A DNA stretch of 44,391 bases from Pseudomonadota bacterium (GCA_023428425.1 JAEYYP010000162.1:1-44391); one strand, 5' to 3'. Positions 7,906 through 16,889 are shown, counted from the first letter of the stretch. The notes: generated by a model from the sequence alone, not told the origin. Numbers and translations are program-made.

Positions 7906-8709
7906 ATGCCCGATGTACGACTGGAATTCCTCGATGTCGGCGAGGGCGCCGCATCCCGCCCGATCGCCGTGCTGCGCCGCGAGGGCAAGGCGCCCGGCGT
8001 GTTCTGGCTGGGCGGCTTCCGCTCCGACATGACCGGCGCCAAGGCCGGCGCGCTCGATGACCTCGGGAGAGAGACCGGAGCGACGGTAACCCGCTTCGAC
8101 TATTCCGGCCACGGCCAGTCGGGCGGCGATTTTCTCGATGGCACGATCTCGCGCTGGCTCGAGGAGGCGCTGGCCGTGTTCGCGACCACGCAAGGGCCGC
8201 AGGTTGTGGTCGGCTCGTCGATGGGGGGTTGGATCGCGCTGCTGCTGGCGCGGGCCCTCGCCCGTCGCGGCGAGGGTGAGCGGCTCAAGGAAGTGGTGCT
8301 AGTCGCCCCGGCGGTCGACATGACCGAGGAACTGATGCTGAAGGGGTTTTCGAAGAAGCAACTGAAGGCACTGGAACAGGCGGGGCGGGTCGACCGGCCG
8401 TCCGAGTATTCCGATGAGCCCTACCCGATCACCGCCGCGCTGATCGACGACGGCCGGCAGCACCTGCTGTTCGGCAGGGGCATCGATGTCGGGGCGCCGG
8501 TCACCATCCTGCAGGGCGGCAAGGACATCGATGTGCCGCGCGAGCACGCCATGCGGCTGGTGCAGCACCTGCTGCTCGACCCGGTGACGGTGACCCTGAT
8601 CCCCGACGGCGACCACCGCCTGAGCCGGCCGCAGGACCTCGAACTGCTCAAGGCAGCGGTGAGGCGGGCGCTGGACGTGCCGCCGGAACAGCTGGCGCTG
8701 GGACTCTAG
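7906..8709 (+). CDS. Alpha/beta hydrolase (ABHD10-like esterase/thioesterase)
   Basis: This 267-residue alpha/beta hydrolase shows a complete catalytic triad: nucleophile Ser105 in GSSMGGW, Asp207 in GGKDIDVP and His237 in DGDHRLS. The preceding FDYSGHGQSGGDF strand-loop is typical. It resembles ABHD10-type acyl-protein thioesterases and esterases; the substrate is unknown and no signal peptide is present, so it is cytosolic. I chose the ATG at 7906 because GGAG lies nine bases before it, whereas the upstream ATG at 7855 has no ribosome-binding site. Its TAG stop shares the CTAG at 8706-8709 with the convergent GNAT gene. Confidence 0.85.
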   Translation: MPDVRLEFLDVGEGAASRPIAVLRREGKAPGVFWLGGFRSDMTGAKAGALDDLGRETGATVTRFDYSGHGQSGGDFLDGTISRWLEEALAVFATTQGPQVVVGSSMGGWIALLLARALARRGEGERLKEVVLVAPAVDMTEELMLKGFSKKQLKALEQAGRVDRPSEYSDEPYPITAALIDDGRQHLLFGRGIDVGAPVTILQGGKDIDVPREHAMRLVQHLLLDPVTVTLIPDGDHRLSRPQDLELLKAAVRRALDVPPEQLALGL

Positions 8710-9359
8710 CGGACGCTCAGCGGCGCCTTCTGGTTGCCCTCGGCGTCGAAATTGCCCTCGTCGAGCCAGCGTTCGAAGCCGGCCTTGCGCGTCGGCCATT
8801 CGCTGTCGAGCATGGAGAACCAGGCGGTGTCGCGGTTCTCGCCCTTGACGATGATGTGCTGGCGGAAGATGCCCTCGAAGGTGATGCCGAAGCGCTCGGC
8901 GGCGCGCTTGCTCGGGGCGTTCGCGTTGTTGCACTTCCACTCGAAGCGGCGGTAGCCGAGATCGTCGAAGCTGTGCTTCGCGAAGAGGTAGAGCGCCTCG
9001 GTGGCGAGCCGGGTGCGGGCGACGTCCGGCCCCCAGTAGATGGAGCCGATCTCGATGACGCCGTGCTCGGGGACGATGCGCATGAAGGACTGCTGCCCCC
9101 CGGCGCGGCCGGTCCTGCGATCGACCACGGCGAAAGCGAGCGGGTCGGCCTCGCCGAGCGACTGGCGGATGCGCGCTTCCTGCTCGGCCAGCGAGGCGGG
9201 GGCGTGGCTGAACAGGTAACGGTAGCGCTCGGCTGCGCCGGGATCGGACGAAGCCGCCCAGAGGTCGGCCGCGTGCTCGGGGCCGATCGGCTCGAGGCGA
9301 ACGTAGCGTCCCTCGAGCACGATGCGCTGCGGACGGCCGCTGGCCGGGGAGAGGGTCAT
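8706..9359 (-). CDS. GNAT-family N-acetyltransferase (RimJ/RimL-like)
   Basis: This 217-residue protein has the acetyltransferase-3 layout of RimJ/RimL-type enzymes: VRLEPIGPEHAADLW at the N terminus, IEIGSIYWGPDVARTRLATEA across the acetyl-CoA-binding strand and loop, and YRRFEWKCNNANAPSKRAAE in the C-terminal part. The substrate could be a protein N terminus or a small amine. It starts inside the stop codon of the SDR gene (ATGA overlap), so the two are translationally coupled. Its own stop overlaps the convergent hydrolase through CTAG. Confidence 0.88.
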   Translation of the reverse strand: MTLSPASGRPQRIVLEGRYVRLEPIGPEHAADLWAASSDPGAAERYRYLFSHAPASLAEQEARIRQSLGEADPLAFAVVDRRTGRAGGQQSFMRIVPEHGVIEIGSIYWGPDVARTRLATEALYLFAKHSFDDLGYRRFEWKCNNANAPSKRAAERFGITFEGIFRQHIIVKGENRDTAWFSMLDSEWPTRKAGFERWLDEGNFDAEGNQKAPLSVR

Positions 9360-10228
9360 GCGTGGCTCTCCCAGATGGCGTCGAGGCCTTCGCGGTAGGT
9401 CGGATATTGCAGCGAGGTGCCCAGCGCCTCGAGGATGCGCTTCGACGAGACGCGCTTGTTGTCCGAATAGAAGCTGCGCGCCATCTCGGTCATCTTCGCG
9501 GTCTCGAACGGCACTTCGGGCGGCGGGGCGACGCCCATCCGCTCGGCGGCGTAGGTGACGAGATCCTGCGGTGGGGCGGGCTCGGTGTCGGCGAGGTTGT
9601 AGGTGCCGGCGAGCCTGCCGATGGCGGCGAGCGCGGTGATGCGGCCGATATCCTCGACGTGGACGCGGTTGAACACCTGGCCCGGCTTCACGATGCGGCG
9701 GGCCGTGCCTTCGCGCAGCTTGTCGAAGGCGGAGCGGCCTGGGCCGTAGATGCCGGCGAGGCGCTCGATGAAGAGCGGGACGCCGCGGGCCTCGGCATAG
9801 TCGCGCCAGGCCTGTTCGGCGGCGACGCGCTGCTTCGAGCGCAGGTTGATCGGGCGGGTCGGCGCAGACTCGTCGATCCACTCGCCCCCGAAATCGCCAT
9901 AGACGCCGACGGTGGAGAAGTAGCCGATCCATTCGAGGTTCGGCGCGGCATCGAGATCGGCGCGGTGCAGCCGCAGGGCCGCATCGCCGCGCTCGTCGGG
10001 CGGGATCGACAGGATGACGTGGGTCGCGGCCCGCAGGTCGTCACCCAGCGTGGGGCCAGGAGCTTCGCCGTCGAAGACGTGCATGCGATAGTTGCTGTCG
10101 GCGAACGCCTCGGCGCCCTCGGCCGAACGTGTCGTGCCGGCGATCGGGATATCCGGGTCGCGCAACTGGTGGATCGCGCGGGCCGTGGCGCGCGAGGAAT
10201 AGCCCATGCCGAAGAAGAAGACGCCCAT
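9356..10228 (-). CDS. NAD(P)-binding SDR / epimerase-dehydratase-like protein (YeeZ type)
   Basis: This 290-residue Rossmann-fold protein starts with GVFFFGMGYSSRATA, a GxGYxSR dinucleotide-binding motif typical of YeeZ-like atypical SDRs. Later motifs are IGYFSTVGVYGD, IERLAGIYGPGRSAFDKL and FNRVHVEDIGRI. The usual catalytic YxxxK is replaced by SKQRVAAEQ, so classical dehydrogenase activity is doubtful. The start at 10228 fits the Rossmann motif; an upstream start at 10279 would run into the end of queG. It lies between queG and the GNAT gene on the same strand and is coupled to the latter. Confidence 0.85.
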   Translation of the reverse strand: MGVFFFGMGYSSRATARAIHQLRDPDIPIAGTTRSAEGAEAFADSNYRMHVFDGEAPGPTLGDDLRAATHVILSIPPDERGDAALRLHRADLDAAPNLEWIGYFSTVGVYGDFGGEWIDESAPTRPINLRSKQRVAAEQAWRDYAEARGVPLFIERLAGIYGPGRSAFDKLREGTARRIVKPGQVFNRVHVEDIGRITALAAIGRLAGTYNLADTEPAPPQDLVTYAAERMGVAPPPEVPFETAKMTEMARSFYSDNKRVSSKRILEALGTSLQYPTYREGLDAIWESHA

Positions 10229-10245
10229 CCGGAGCAATTCTTTCG

Positions 10246-11382
10246 TTAGCGCGCGCCGGCTGGGACGACCGCGTTCCATTCTGCCTGGACGGCTGTGTCG
10301 CGCTCCTGCGGCAAAAGTTCAAGCCTCAACGCGGCGGCGCGCTGTTCGGTCGCGAGGCGGCGGGTGGCCCAGACGGCGGCACCTCGGATCAGCGGGTCCG
10401 GATCGCGCAGGCGCGCCTCGGCGGCGGCGAGCAGTGCCGGATCGGCCGAGTTGCCGATGGCGATCAGCACGTTGCGGAGGAAACGCGCGTGGCCGATGCG
10501 CTTGACGGGCGAGGCGGAGAAGAAGCGGCGGAAAGTGTCGTCGTCGAGCGCGACGAGGTCGGCGAGCGCCGGGGATTTGAGGTCGTCGCGGGCGCGCAGC
10601 TTCATCTCGCGGGTTTCCGCCGCGAACTTGTTCCACGGGCAGACGGCGAGGCAATCGTCGCAGCCATAGATGCGGTTGCCCATGGCGACGCGGAACTCGT
10701 GCGGGATCGGGCCCTTGAGCTCGATATTGAGGTAGCTGAGGCAGCGCCGCGCATCGAGCTGGAACGGCGCGGGGAAGGCATTGGTCGGGCAGATATCGAG
10801 GCAGCGGGTGCAGGTGCCGCAGCTTTCAGCATGCGGTTCGTCCTCGGGCAGATCGGCCGTGGTGAAGATGGCGCCGAGGAAGAGCCAGGAGCCGTAGTCG
10901 CGGCTCACGAGGACCGTGTGCTTGCCCTGCCAGCCGAGCCCGGCAGCTTCGGCGAGCGGCTTTTCCATCACCGGCGCGGTATCGACGAAGACCTTCACCT
11001 TCGCTCCGCTGCGGGCTTCGAGCAGGTTGGCTATCTCCTTGAGGCGGCCCTTGATGACATCGTGATAGTCGCGGTTGCGCGCATAGACCGAGACGTTGCC
11101 GACGGAGCGCTGCGAGAGCATCGCCATCGGGTCGCTGTCGGGGCCGTAGTTGACCCCGAGCATGATCACCGAGCGCGCCTTGCTCCAAAGCCCGCCGGGC
11201 GAGCCGCGCCGTTCCGGCGTCTCCGCCATCCACTCCATCTCGCCATGCCACTCGGCGGCCAGAGCCCGACCGAGCTTCCCCGGCAGGTCGGGCCGCGCAT
11301 CGGCCCGCGCGATCCCGAACGCATCGAAGCCGAGCGACTTCGCCCGGGCGCGGATTTCGGCGATCATGGCTTCGGTGTTCAC
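10246..11382 (-). CDS. queG: Epoxyqueuosine reductase
   Basis: QueG catalyses the last step of queuosine synthesis, reducing epoxyqueuosine in tRNA with a cobalamin and two [4Fe-4S] clusters. The product has the DUF1730 N-terminal region, the active-site stretch VDTAPVMEKPLAE with its Asp, and two cluster motifs: CGTCTRCLDICPTNAF and CDDCLAVCPWNKFA. A HEAT-repeat-like C terminus (DPALLAAAEARLRDPDPL) follows. The start is uncertain: GTG at 11382 (chosen), ATG at 11367, or GTG at 11412 directly abutting the upstream GST stop. None has a good ribosome-binding site. It runs with GST upstream and SDR-GNAT downstream. Confidence 0.95.
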   Translation of the reverse strand: MNTEAMIAEIRARAKSLGFDAFGIARADARPDLPGKLGRALAAEWHGEMEWMAETPERRGSPGGLWSKARSVIMLGVNYGPDSDPMAMLSQRSVGNVSVYARNRDYHDVIKGRLKEIANLLEARSGAKVKVFVDTAPVMEKPLAEAAGLGWQGKHTVLVSRDYGSWLFLGAIFTTADLPEDEPHAESCGTCTRCLDICPTNAFPAPFQLDARRCLSYLNIELKGPIPHEFRVAMGNRIYGCDDCLAVCPWNKFAAETREMKLRARDDLKSPALADLVALDDDTFRRFFSASPVKRIGHARFLRNVLIAIGNSADPALLAAAEARLRDPDPLIRGAAVWATRRLATEQRAAALRLELLPQERDTAVQAEWNAVVPAGAR

Positions 11383-11412
11383 GGGTTGTGCACTAGCACG
11401 AGCGGTGTGCAC

Positions 11413-12087
11413 TCAGAAATCGAGGTCCGCGTAGCCGGCCGCGGCTGGCATGCCGGCGACGCGGTCGGAGAGAAGGGTGCGGAAGGCGGGGCGGGATTTG
11501 ATGCGGGCGTACCACTGGCGGGTTTCGACCGAGGTATCCCAGGCCACGTCGCCGAGATAGTCGAGGCTGGAGAGGTGGGCGGCGAGCGCGAAATCGGCCA
11601 GCGTCATGGCCGGGCCGGCGATCCACTGGCGGGTGGCGAACAGCCAGTTGAAGTAGAGCAAATGCTCGGCGAGGTTGGCCTTGGCGACGCGGAGCACCTG
11701 GGGCTCGGGCGTGCCGCGCTGCTCGCGCTTCACGATCTTTTCCTCGAGGATGTAGCGGGTGACCTCGTCGTTTAGCTTGATCAGCACCCATTCGAGCAGC
11801 CGCCACATTTCCGAGCGCTCGGCGGCGCCCGACGGAAACAGGCCGGCGACGTTCTCGGGGCTGTAGCGATCCTCGATGGCGTGGATGACGCCCAGGGTAC
11901 CGACGATCGGCGGCACGCCGCTCTCGATCAGGATCGGCACGGTCGCGGCCGGGTTGAGTTCGAGGATCGCCGGGTCGCGCGTCCACGGCTTGATGTCCTC
12001 GAGCGTCACCTCGGTGCCATACTCGGCGAACATCAGGCGGGCGAGGCGCGAGGCGGGGTCTAGCCGATGCTGCAGCAATCGTGGCAT
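11413..12087 (-). CDS. Glutathione S-transferase family protein
   Basis: This 224-residue protein has a thioredoxin-like N-terminal domain (residues about 1-80, including the cis-Pro motif NPAATVPILIESG) and an all-helical C-terminal domain (about 90-215, with AGPAMTLADFALAAHL matching the N-capping box region). The nucleophile near HRLDPASRLAR is probably a serine. Substrates of such bacterial GSTs are rarely predictable. AAGGA precedes the ATG by ten bases. It is the first gene of the minus-strand run with queG, diverging from uppP. Confidence 0.9.
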   Translation of the reverse strand: MPRLLQHRLDPASRLARLMFAEYGTEVTLEDIKPWTRDPAILELNPAATVPILIESGVPPIVGTLGVIHAIEDRYSPENVAGLFPSGAAERSEMWRLLEWVLIKLNDEVTRYILEEKIVKREQRGTPEPQVLRVAKANLAEHLLYFNWLFATRQWIAGPAMTLADFALAAHLSSLDYLGDVAWDTSVETRQWYARIKSRPAFRTLLSDRVAGMPAAAGYADLDF

Positions 12088-12173
12088 GCGCGGGACGATC
12101 CTTGGCGGGGGGCGGCAAATCGGTCTAGAAGCGCTGCCATGCTCCCCTAAGGTTGGGATGAGTAGGGGATCAG

Positions 12174-12986
12174 ATGAACGGCGATCAAGGTCTTTTTGTG
12201 CCGGCCATCCTCGGGATTATCGAGGGGCTTACCGAATTCATACCGGTCAGCTCCACCGCTCATATTTTGTTAGCGGGTCACTTCCTCGGCTTCAACTCTC
12301 CAGGCCGGGTTTTCGAGGTGTTGATCCAGTTCGGCGCCATCCTCGCCATCGCCATCCTTTACTTCGGCCGCATCATCGCCCTGCTGCGCGACGCCATCGC
12401 CGGCAAGCCCGGCGCCTGGAAATTCATCCTCGGCGTGGTGCTCGCCTCGTTCCCGGCGGCGCTTGCCGGCGTGCTGCTGCACGATTTCATCAAGACGGTG
12501 ATCTACGAGACGCCGGTGGTGTTCTGCGTGTCGCTGATCCTCGGCGGCATCGTGCTGCTCTATGTCGACCAGCTGAAGCTGACGCCGAAATATACCGACA
12601 TCACCCAGTTCCCGCCGCTGCTCTGCCTCTATATCGGGCTGTTCCAGATGCTGGCGCTGATCCCCGGCGTATCGCGCTCGGGCGCCACCATCGTCGGCTC
12701 GCTGCTGATGGGCACCGACAAGCGCTCGGCCGCCGAGTTCACCTTCTGGATCGCCATGCCGATCATGGGCGGGGCCTTCGTCTACGATCTCTACAAGTCG
12801 CGCGACTACATCACCTCGGAGCTGGGGCTGGCAGTGATCGTCGGCTTCGCCATGGCGTTCGTCGTGGCGTACTTCGTGGTGCGCTACCTGCTCGACTACA
12901 TTTCCAAGCACGGCTTCGCGGTCTTCGCCTACTGGCGCATCTTCGTCGGGGCCATCGGGCTGTGGGGCGTGCTGCTGTTCAAGTAG
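12174..12986 (+). CDS. uppP: Undecaprenyl-diphosphatase
   Basis: UppP (BacA) removes a phosphate from undecaprenyl pyrophosphate to recycle the lipid carrier of peptidoglycan synthesis at the inner membrane. The 270-residue polytopic protein shows both signature motifs: EGLTEFIPVSSTAH near residue 16 and PGVSRSGAT near residue 164. About seven to eight hydrophobic segments are visible. AGGGGATC sits just before the ATG. Bacitracin resistance on overproduction is a family property. It is divergent from the GST gene. Confidence 0.97.
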   Translation: MNGDQGLFVPAILGIIEGLTEFIPVSSTAHILLAGHFLGFNSPGRVFEVLIQFGAILAIAILYFGRIIALLRDAIAGKPGAWKFILGVVLASFPAALAGVLLHDFIKTVIYETPVVFCVSLILGGIVLLYVDQLKLTPKYTDITQFPPLLCLYIGLFQMLALIPGVSRSGATIVGSLLMGTDKRSAAEFTFWIAMPIMGGAFVYDLYKSRDYITSELGLAVIVGFAMAFVVAYFVVRYLLDYISKHGFAVFAYWRIFVGAIGLWGVLLFK

Positions 12987-13055
12987 CTGCCCAACCGGCG
13001 GGGTGACAAACCGCGATCGGGCCATCATTATGGCCCCCCGGAATCGGCGGTGGGG

Positions 13056-13883
13056 ATGTCCGTGGCGTTCAAGCCCAATATCGATGCGTATTTCGAGCGC
13101 ATCGGCTTCGCGGGGTCTATCGCCCCGACCCTCGAAACCCTCTCGCAGCTGCATGCCCTGCATCCGGCCGCGATTGCGTACGAGAACCTCAATCCGCTGA
13201 TGGGCGCGCCCATCCGCCTCGACCTGCCCAACCTGCAGCAGAAGCTCGTCTTCGACAGGCGCGGCGGCTACTGCTTCGAGCACAACACCCTGTTCCGCGC
13301 CATCCTGGAAGACCTCGATTTCGAGGTGAAGGTGCATGGGGCGCGGGTCATCTGGGGCACGCCAGAGGGCGAGGAGCCGCCGCTCAGGCATATCGTGCTG
13401 ACCGTCGACGTTTCGGGCGTCACCTACCTCTGCGACGTCGGTTTCGGCGGCATGACCTCGCCGGCTCCGCTGCGGCTGCGCAACGGCGCCGAGCAGGAGA
13501 CGCCGCTGGACCGCTATCGGCTCACCAACGAGGACGGCACCTGGCTGGTCGAGGTGGAAATCGCCGGCGAGTGGCTGAAGCTCTACGACTTCACCCTCGC
13601 CGAGCTCTCCGAGGAGCGGATCGTCGAGCTCAATGACATTGCCGACAGCTCGGAGTTCTTCACGACCGAGCTGCTCGCGGCCCGTATCGAGAAGACGCGG
13701 CGGCTGGCGCTCGGCAATACACGGCTCAACACCCATGTGCCCGGCCAGCCGAGCGAGAGCCGGACACTCGCCTCGGTGGCGGAGTTGCGCGAGGTGCTGT
13801 CGGGGACAATGGGGATTGCGCTGCCGGCCGATGAGCGGCTCGACGCAGCGCTGCAGACCATCGTCGACCGCGGGGCGGCGTAG
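13056..13883 (+). CDS. nat: Arylamine N-acetyltransferase
   Basis: NAT transfers acetyl from acetyl-CoA to arylamines and hydrazines. The Cys-His-Asp triad is complete: Cys73 in RRGGYCFE, His112 in LRHIVLTV and Asp127 in CDVGFGG, closely matching the spacing of characterised NATs (69/107/122). Length (275 residues) is normal. A GTG two codons upstream is an alternative start. It is the first gene of a tight run; its TAG stop overlaps the GTG start of the YdeI-like gene by one base. Confidence 0.95.
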   Translation: MSVAFKPNIDAYFERIGFAGSIAPTLETLSQLHALHPAAIAYENLNPLMGAPIRLDLPNLQQKLVFDRRGGYCFEHNTLFRAILEDLDFEVKVHGARVIWGTPEGEEPPLRHIVLTVDVSGVTYLCDVGFGGMTSPAPLRLRNGAEQETPLDRYRLTNEDGTWLVEVEIAGEWLKLYDFTLAELSEERIVELNDIADSSEFFTTELLAARIEKTRRLALGNTRLNTHVPGQPSESRTLASVAELREVLSGTMGIALPADERLDAALQTIVDRGAA

Positions 13884-14488
13884 TGGCCCCCGTCTTCGTC
13901 GATCCGGACAAGATCCGCGAGTTCGAGAGCTTCGACGCCTTCTACCGGTGGCTGGCGCAGCATCATCAGAGCGAGGCGTGGGACGAGCTTTGGATCAAGA
14001 TCCACAAGGTCGATTCCGGGCTGAAGTCGATCACCGCCAAGGAAGCGATCGACGCGGTGCTGTGCTGGGGCTGGATCGACGCGATCCGCAAGGGTTTCGA
14101 CGACAGGAGCTTCCTGCAACGCTACACCCGGCGCGGACCCAGGAGCATCTGGAGCAAGATCAACGTCGACAACGTCGCCCGGCTGGAAGCGGCGGGACTG
14201 ATGACCGAGCACGGGCGGCGGCATGTCGAGGCGGCGAAGGCCGATGGCCGGTGGGACAAGGCCTATGGGATGGGCAAGGAATTGCCGATCCAGCCCGACT
14301 TCCAGGCGGCGATCGATGCTGTGCCCGAGGCCAAGGCGATGCTCGGCAAGCTGACCGAGCAGAACCGCTTCGCGCTCGCCTTCCGCGTGCACAACCTCAA
14401 GACCGAGGCCGCCCGCCAGCGGAAGATCGCGGCGTTCGTCGAGATGCTGGCGAAGGGCGAGACCATCTATCCGCAGAAGCTCAAGTGA
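13883..14488 (+). CDS. YdeI/OmpD-associated family protein
   Basis: This 201-residue protein matches the YdeI/OmdA family: ESEAWDELWIKIHK-like start, AIDAVLCWGWIDAIRKGF and FLQRYTRRGPRSIWSKIN are the family hallmarks. The biochemical role is unclear; relatives are annotated as OmpD-associated or bacteriocin-protection proteins, which rests on limited evidence. Translation starts at GTG overlapping the nat stop (TAGTG), and its TGA overlaps the GTG of the next gene (GTGA), so it depends on translational coupling. Confidence 0.88.
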   Translation: MAPVFVDPDKIREFESFDAFYRWLAQHHQSEAWDELWIKIHKVDSGLKSITAKEAIDAVLCWGWIDAIRKGFDDRSFLQRYTRRGPRSIWSKINVDNVARLEAAGLMTEHGRRHVEAAKADGRWDKAYGMGKELPIQPDFQAAIDAVPEAKAMLGKLTEQNRFALAFRVHNLKTEAARQRKIAAFVEMLAKGETIYPQKLK

Positions 14489-15003
14489 CGCTCTGGCTGG
14501 CCTTTCTCCGCGCCGTCAACGTTGGCAAGCGCAAGATGAAGATGGCCGAGCTCAAGGCGCTCTGCGAGGAGCTGGGCTACGGCAAGGTCAAGACGCTGCT
14601 GGCGAGTGGCAACGTGCGCTTCGAGTGCAAGCATGATCCGAAGGCGGAACTGGAAGCGGCGATCGAAGCCCATTGGGGGTTTCGGTCGGAAGCGGTCATG
14701 CGCACCGGCGACGAGATCGAGGCCATGATCGCGTCGGCACCGTTCAAGGGCTATCCCGACGCGGGGCCGTTTCATCGCTACGTGCTGATGTGCGAGCAGC
14801 CGATGCGCACCGACGTCGTTCGCGAGGGCATCGACGGCGATTTCGACGTCGTGCGGGTCGACGAGAAGGACCTCTACCTCGTCGGCTACCGGCAGGCGGA
14901 CGGGCGACACGGCCCGGGGCTGGACAAGTTCGACCCGCAGTTGGACAAGGGCAGCGTCGCCACGATGCGCAACTGGAACACTATCCTCAAGGCTCTCAAG
15001 TGA
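14485..15003 (+). CDS. DUF1697 family protein
   Basis: This 172-residue protein starts (GTG) with TLWLAFLRAVNVGKRKMKM and contains KTLLASGNVRFE, the two characteristic DUF1697 motifs (LRGINVGG and L.SGNV.F in most members). GSVATMRNWNTILKAL at the end is also typical. No function is established for the family. It overlaps both neighbours through GTGA (14485-14488 and 15000-15003). Inference: co-translated with the YdeI-like protein and ribokinase, without an obvious shared pathway. Confidence 0.9.
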   Translation: MTLWLAFLRAVNVGKRKMKMAELKALCEELGYGKVKTLLASGNVRFECKHDPKAELEAAIEAHWGFRSEAVMRTGDEIEAMIASAPFKGYPDAGPFHRYVLMCEQPMRTDVVREGIDGDFDVVRVDEKDLYLVGYRQADGRHGPGLDKFDPQLDKGSVATMRNWNTILKALK

Positions 15004-15896
15004 TCACCGTTCTCGGCTCCACCAATCTCGACCTGATCGGCACTGTGAGCCGCATCCCCAAGCCCGGCGAGACCGTGCCCGGCGACAAGTTCGCCATGGC
15101 GGCCGGCGGCAAGGGCGCCAACCAGGCACTGGCGGCGCGCCGAGCGGGAGCCGAGGTGCGGATGTTCGCCGCGGCCGGATCGGACAGTTTCGCCGACGAG
15201 GCGCTGCAGCTGCTACGCGCCGATGGGGTGGACCTGTCGAACGTGCGGATCGTCGAGGGGCCGACGGGCATCGCGATGATCTTCGTCGATGTTCACGGCG
15301 AGAATGTCATCGCCATCCTGCCCGGCGCCAACGGCACGATGTCGGCGACCGATGCCGACGCGGCCCTCGCGGGGCTGGGCATCGGATCGGTGCTGATGCT
15401 GCAGCAGGAGATCCCGCAGGCGGCGACCGAGCGGGCGCTGGAGCTGGCCAAGGCGCAGGGCGTCGTCTCCATCCTCAACACGGCGCCCTTCCTGCCGACA
15501 ACCAGGGCCGTGGCCGAGCGGGCGTCGATCGTCATCGCCAACGAGACTGAGTTCGCGCTCCTGACCGGCGCCGGCCTCGACCGGCTCGATGCGGCGATGA
15601 GCGACTGGGCCAGAGCGCAGAAACAGACGGTGATCGTGACACTCGGCGGCGACGGGGCCCGAGCCGCGACGCCCCAGGGCAGTTTCTCGGTGCCGGCGCT
15701 GAAGGTCGAGCCGGTCGATACCGTGGGCGCGGGTGACACGTTCTGCGGTTATCTCGCGGCGGGCCTGGACCGGCGCCTCGGACTCGAAGAGGCGATGCGG
15801 CGGGCGGCGGTGGCGGCATCGCTGGCCTGCCTCAAGCCGGGTGCGCAGCCGGCCGTGCCGTTTGCCGCCGAGGTCGAGGCAGCGCGGGGGGTGTAG
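15000..15896 (+). CDS. rbsK: Ribokinase-type PfkB sugar kinase
   Basis: This 298-residue PfkB-family kinase phosphorylates ribose (or a related sugar or nucleoside) on O5 with ATP. The N-terminal signature GSTNLDLIGTV, the GGKGANQALAARRAGAEV motif and the C-terminal anion hole and base VDTVGAGDTFCGYLAAGLD are present; the catalytic base is Asp246. The overall match is to ribokinase rather than fructokinase or adenosine kinase, but no ribose transporter or RbsD lies nearby. GTG start overlaps the DUF1697 stop. Confidence 0.9.
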   Translation: MITVLGSTNLDLIGTVSRIPKPGETVPGDKFAMAAGGKGANQALAARRAGAEVRMFAAAGSDSFADEALQLLRADGVDLSNVRIVEGPTGIAMIFVDVHGENVIAILPGANGTMSATDADAALAGLGIGSVLMLQQEIPQAATERALELAKAQGVVSILNTAPFLPTTRAVAERASIVIANETEFALLTGAGLDRLDAAMSDWARAQKQTVIVTLGGDGARAATPQGSFSVPALKVEPVDTVGAGDTFCGYLAAGLDRRLGLEEAMRRAAVAASLACLKPGAQPAVPFAAEVEAARGV

Positions 15897-15975
15897 CGAC
15901 ACGCCGTCGCCCAAACCGCTCTTCGCTTCGGCGTCAGGGGTGGGGGTGCGACCGCGAATCTGCGATGCTTGGCCC

Positions 15976-16728
15976 ATGAACTTCCTGTTCGCCCGCAAGA
16001 AGACACCTGCGATCCCGGCAACCACCGAACTGCTGCTCGATGGCCGGGCGGTATCGATAACCGTGAAGCTCAGCGCGCGGGCGCGCTCCTATCGACTGAC
16101 CGTGCCGCACCACGGCGATCCCGTGCTGACCATTCCCAGTACCGGCCGGTGGCCGGAGGCGCAGGGCTTTCTCGAGCGGCACAGGGGCTGGCTCGCCGCC
16201 CGGGTGAAGCGCGCGGCGCCGCAGACGGCATTCGCCGACGGCGAGATGCTGCCACTGCGCGGCGTTCCGCACCGGATCCACGCCACGGGACGACCGCGCG
16301 GACGGGTGGAAGTCGGCGAGATCGATGGTGAGCTCAGCCTGCTGGTCCCTGGCGAGGCGGCACATATCCCGCGGCGCCTCACCGAGTGGCTGAAAACCGA
16401 GGCGCAGCGCGACCTGGCCGAGCGCTCGCGGGTGCATGCCTCGACGCTGGGGGTGGTGGTGAAATCGGTATCGATGCGGTCCCAGTCCACGCGCTGGGGC
16501 TCGTGCTCGTCGACCGGCAGCCTCAACTATAACTGGCGGCTGATCCTCGCCCCACCGCATGTGCTGGACTATGTCGCGGCGCATGAGGTGGCGCACCTGG
16601 TGCACATGAACCATTCAGCCGCCTTCTGGGCGGCGACGAAACAGGCCCTGCCCGACATGGAACGCGGCAAGGCCTGGCTGAAGGCGCACGGCAAGGTGCT
16701 GATGGGCTATGGGCTGGCGGCCGGCTGA
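15976..16728 (+). CDS. YgjP-like zinc metallopeptidase domain protein (DUF45/M48-like)
   Basis: This 250-residue protein carries the zinc motif HEVAH (residues 203-207) followed by LVHMNHSAAFW, in which the downstream His is the likely third ligand. MRSQSTRWGSCSSTGSLNYNWRL upstream is the hallmark of the YgjP/DUF45 family. The N-terminal half (ARSYRLTVPHHGDPVLTIP) is the usual beta-rich part. Proteolysis has been proposed for the family, but the substrate is unknown. It has its own 79-base upstream gap after rbsK. Confidence 0.9.
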   Translation: MNFLFARKKTPAIPATTELLLDGRAVSITVKLSARARSYRLTVPHHGDPVLTIPSTGRWPEAQGFLERHRGWLAARVKRAAPQTAFADGEMLPLRGVPHRIHATGRPRGRVEVGEIDGELSLLVPGEAAHIPRRLTEWLKTEAQRDLAERSRVHASTLGVVVKSVSMRSQSTRWGSCSSTGSLNYNWRLILAPPHVLDYVAAHEVAHLVHMNHSAAFWAATKQALPDMERGKAWLKAHGKVLMGYGLAAG

Positions 16729-16775
16729 GCCAGGGCCGAAAGGCAGTGTGCCGCAGCCGCCACACCGCTTAACCA

Positions 16776-16810
16776 GCCCACTTAAGCCCACATAAACCGG
16801 CCACATTTAA
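16776..16810 (+). repeat. Tandem GCCCAC(T/A)TAA motif upstream of the PBP gene
   Basis: GCCCACTTAA (16776-16785) is followed at once by GCCCACATAA (16786-16795), and a looser GCCACATTTAA lies at 16800-16810. The set falls in the 161-base gap before the penicillin-binding protein and may be a regulator-binding array. This is inference from repetition only. Confidence 0.4.
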
Positions 16811-16889
16811 CTTCGATAGCCTGAGGGACCGCACCGGTGAACGCCGGAACCGCTGCCCCTGTCGAATCGGGGCCGTTCGCGGATACGCC

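Noticed and set aside
10129..11775. Plus-strand frame of about 550 codons opposite queG and GST
   Set aside because: Antisense shadow with biased Arg/Gly/Asp composition.
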